DNA from: an uncultured Clostridia bacterium
GTDB lineage: Bacteria; Bacillota_A; Clostridia; Peptostreptococcales; Anaerovoracaceae
Direction: 5' to 3'
NCBI GenBank assembly: GCA_946645735.1
Contig: CAMPCK010000051.1
Span: forward strand, 1 to 6,615
DNA: 6,615 nt
This document shows, in pieces, positions 5,899 through 6,615 of the stretch. The notes under the pieces are model-generated. The model was not told the DNA's origin. It saw only the letters and a list, made by a program, of their open reading frames with translations, and searched no databases. The stretch's first letter is position 1; every line of letters starts with the position of its first letter. Both the position numbers and the translations under genes were made by a program.

Positions 5899-6276
5899 TC
5901 ACCTCACACAAATGGTCTCGATCTCTACGAGGCCGCCTTTGGGCAGGGCGGCTACCTGGAAGGCGGATCTTGCGGGATAGCTTCCCTCTGTGAAGAATTC
6001 TGCGTAGATGGCGTTTACGGCTGCGAAGTCGGCCATGTCTGCAAGAAGTACTGTGGTCTTGACTACGTTGTCCATGGTGAGGCCTGCCTCGGCCAGGACC
6101 GCTTTGATGTTCATAAGGGCCTGTCTTGCCTGAGCTTCAACGCCTTCAGCCAGCTCGCCTGTTTCGGGAATTAGGCCCAGCTGGCCGGATGTGAACACGA
6201 GGCCGTCTGCCTCTATAGCCTGTGAATAGGGTCCTATGGCTTTGGGGGCCTTATCGGTTGCGATTACTTTTTTCAT
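5899..6276 (-). CDS. ridA: RidA-family 2-iminobutanoate/2-iminopropanoate deaminase
   Basis: RidA hydrolyses reactive enamines and imines, chiefly 2-aminoacrylate, released by PLP enzymes, so protecting other PLP enzymes from damage. The 125-residue protein matches the single-domain YjgF/YER057c/UK114 family over its full length. IGPYSQA (14-20, Tyr17), FTSGQLG (28-34), YPARSAF (100-106) with Arg103 in place of Salmonella Arg105, and Glu120 near the C-terminus are the active-site set of the true RidA subgroup. The ATG has AAGGAGG (6282-6288) 5 nt upstream. No convincing promoter is seen in the short gap behind the EF-G gene terminator. It lies near a D-cysteine desulfhydrase family gene whose reaction makes 2-aminoacrylate, a plausible functional partner, but at least one gene and terminators separate them. 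Confidence 0.95.
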   Translation of the reverse strand: MKKVIATDKAPKAIGPYSQAIEADGLVFTSGQLGLIPETGELAEGVEAQARQALMNIKAVLAEAGLTMDNVVKTTVLLADMADFAAVNAIYAEFFTEGSYPARSAFQVAALPKGGLVEIETICVR

Positions 6277-6330
6277 GTTGTCCTCCTTGTCCGGGTCCGG
6301 GACTGCAAAAAACTCCCGGCAGACTCTGTC

Positions 6331-6356
6331 AAAAAAGGGCCCGCATACGCGAGCCC
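6331..6356 (-). terminator. Intrinsic terminator of the EF-G gene
   Basis: On the minus strand GGGCTCGC (6356-6349) pairs with GCGGGCCC (6344-6337), 8 bp with one G-T pair and a GTAT loop, followed by six T. It begins 16 nt after the EF-G stop codon. It is the most GC-rich hairpin in the window and ends the gene cleanly before ridA. Confidence 0.92.
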
Positions 6357-6372
6357 TCCATCTTTATTGATA

Positions 6373-6615
6373 TTAAGCGTTTTCTTCTTCTGCCTTGTGA
6401 GCGTCGATGATCTTCTGAGCGTTCATAGCAGGAACTTCCTGATATCTTGCGAATTCCATAGTGAAGGAACCTCTTGCCTGAGTCATTGATCTGAGCACGA
6501 TGGCATAGTCAAAGAGTTCAGCCTGAGGAGCTTCTGCGTGGAGCATCTGTCTTCCGCCCGGAAGAGGATCCATACCCATAACGCTTCCGCGTCTTGTAGG
6601 AAGGTCGCCCATAAC
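6373..6615 (-). CDS. fusA: Elongation factor G, C-terminal fragment (cut by window edge)
   Basis: Only the last 80 residues are in the window; the gene continues beyond 6615. They form part of domain V of EF-G, the ribosomal translocase GTPase. The landmarks are GDLPTRRG (3-10, counted from the first visible codon), GMDPLPGGRQ (14-23), AEAPQAELFDYA (27-38), LRSMTQARGSFTMEF (41-55) and YQEVP (58-62). The AEAPQAE and QARGSFTMEF wording is closer to the EF-G-like second paralogue found in many Clostridia than to the canonical str-operon EF-G, and no rpsG or tuf gene is adjacent on the visible side; paralogue assignment is tentative. The ATG near the window edge is internal, not a start. Confidence 0.93.
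   Translation of the reverse strand, partial: VMGDLPTRRGSVMGMDPLPGGRQMLHAEAPQAELFDYAIVLRSMTQARGSFTMEFARYQEVPAMNAQKIIDAHKAEEENA

Noticed and set aside
6288..6300. GTCCGG direct repeat and CCGGGA/TCCCGG pairing before ridA
   Set aside because: Too short and isolated to support a regulatory claim.
6327..6332. Perfect TTGACA on the minus strand as a ridA promoter
   Set aside because: No acceptable -10 lies 16-18 bp downstream (TTTGCA at best), and the hexamer overlaps the T tract of the EF-G terminator.

Overview
This window looks like a chromosomal stretch of an anaerobic Firmicute, most likely a Lachnospiraceae-type Clostridium relative. The grounds are strong AGGAGG-type ribosome sites before almost every gene, the minimal SufC/SufB pair common in strict anaerobes, an EF-G of the type seen in Clostridia, and moderate GC in genes against AT-rich gaps. 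The genus cannot be fixed from the sequence alone.

Layout. Bases 1-1752 (+ strand) hold a two-gene NAD salvage unit: nicotinate phosphoribosyltransferase (pncB) and directly after it a nicotinamidase-family hydrolase (pncA). It converges at 1757-1821 on two back-to-back terminators with a minus-strand operon. That operon reads right to left from a good promoter (4694-4722): a 137-nt leader with two predicted hairpins, sufC, a short SufB-like scaffold gene (sharing one base with sufC), and a D-cysteine desulfhydrase family gene 16 bp later. Farther right on the minus strand lie an uncharacterised 265-residue protein with a nuclease-like C-terminal motif set and a TTG start (4847-5644), ridA (5899-6276), and the 3' end of an EF-G gene (6373-6615, cut by the window edge). 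No insertion sequence, tRNA, rRNA or true CRISPR array is visible.

How the genes fit together. The suf operon suggests a minimal Fe-S cluster assembly module in which a PLP-dependent desulfhydrase, rather than a SufS-type cysteine desulfurase, may supply sulfur as sulfide. RidA clears 2-aminoacrylate, the reactive intermediate such PLP enzymes release, so it may be a metabolic partner although it is transcribed separately.

The most unusual non-coding signal is the AT-rich gap 5645-5898. The 10-mer ATTATATGAA occurs there five times exactly, plus one 8/10 copy, in alternating orientation at strictly repeating start spacings of 28, 45, 28, 45, 28 bp (period 73 bp), while the sequence between copies is not conserved. 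It lies immediately upstream of the nuclease-like orphan gene. The array and this gene are the best candidate here for something undescribed; a functional link is only inferred.
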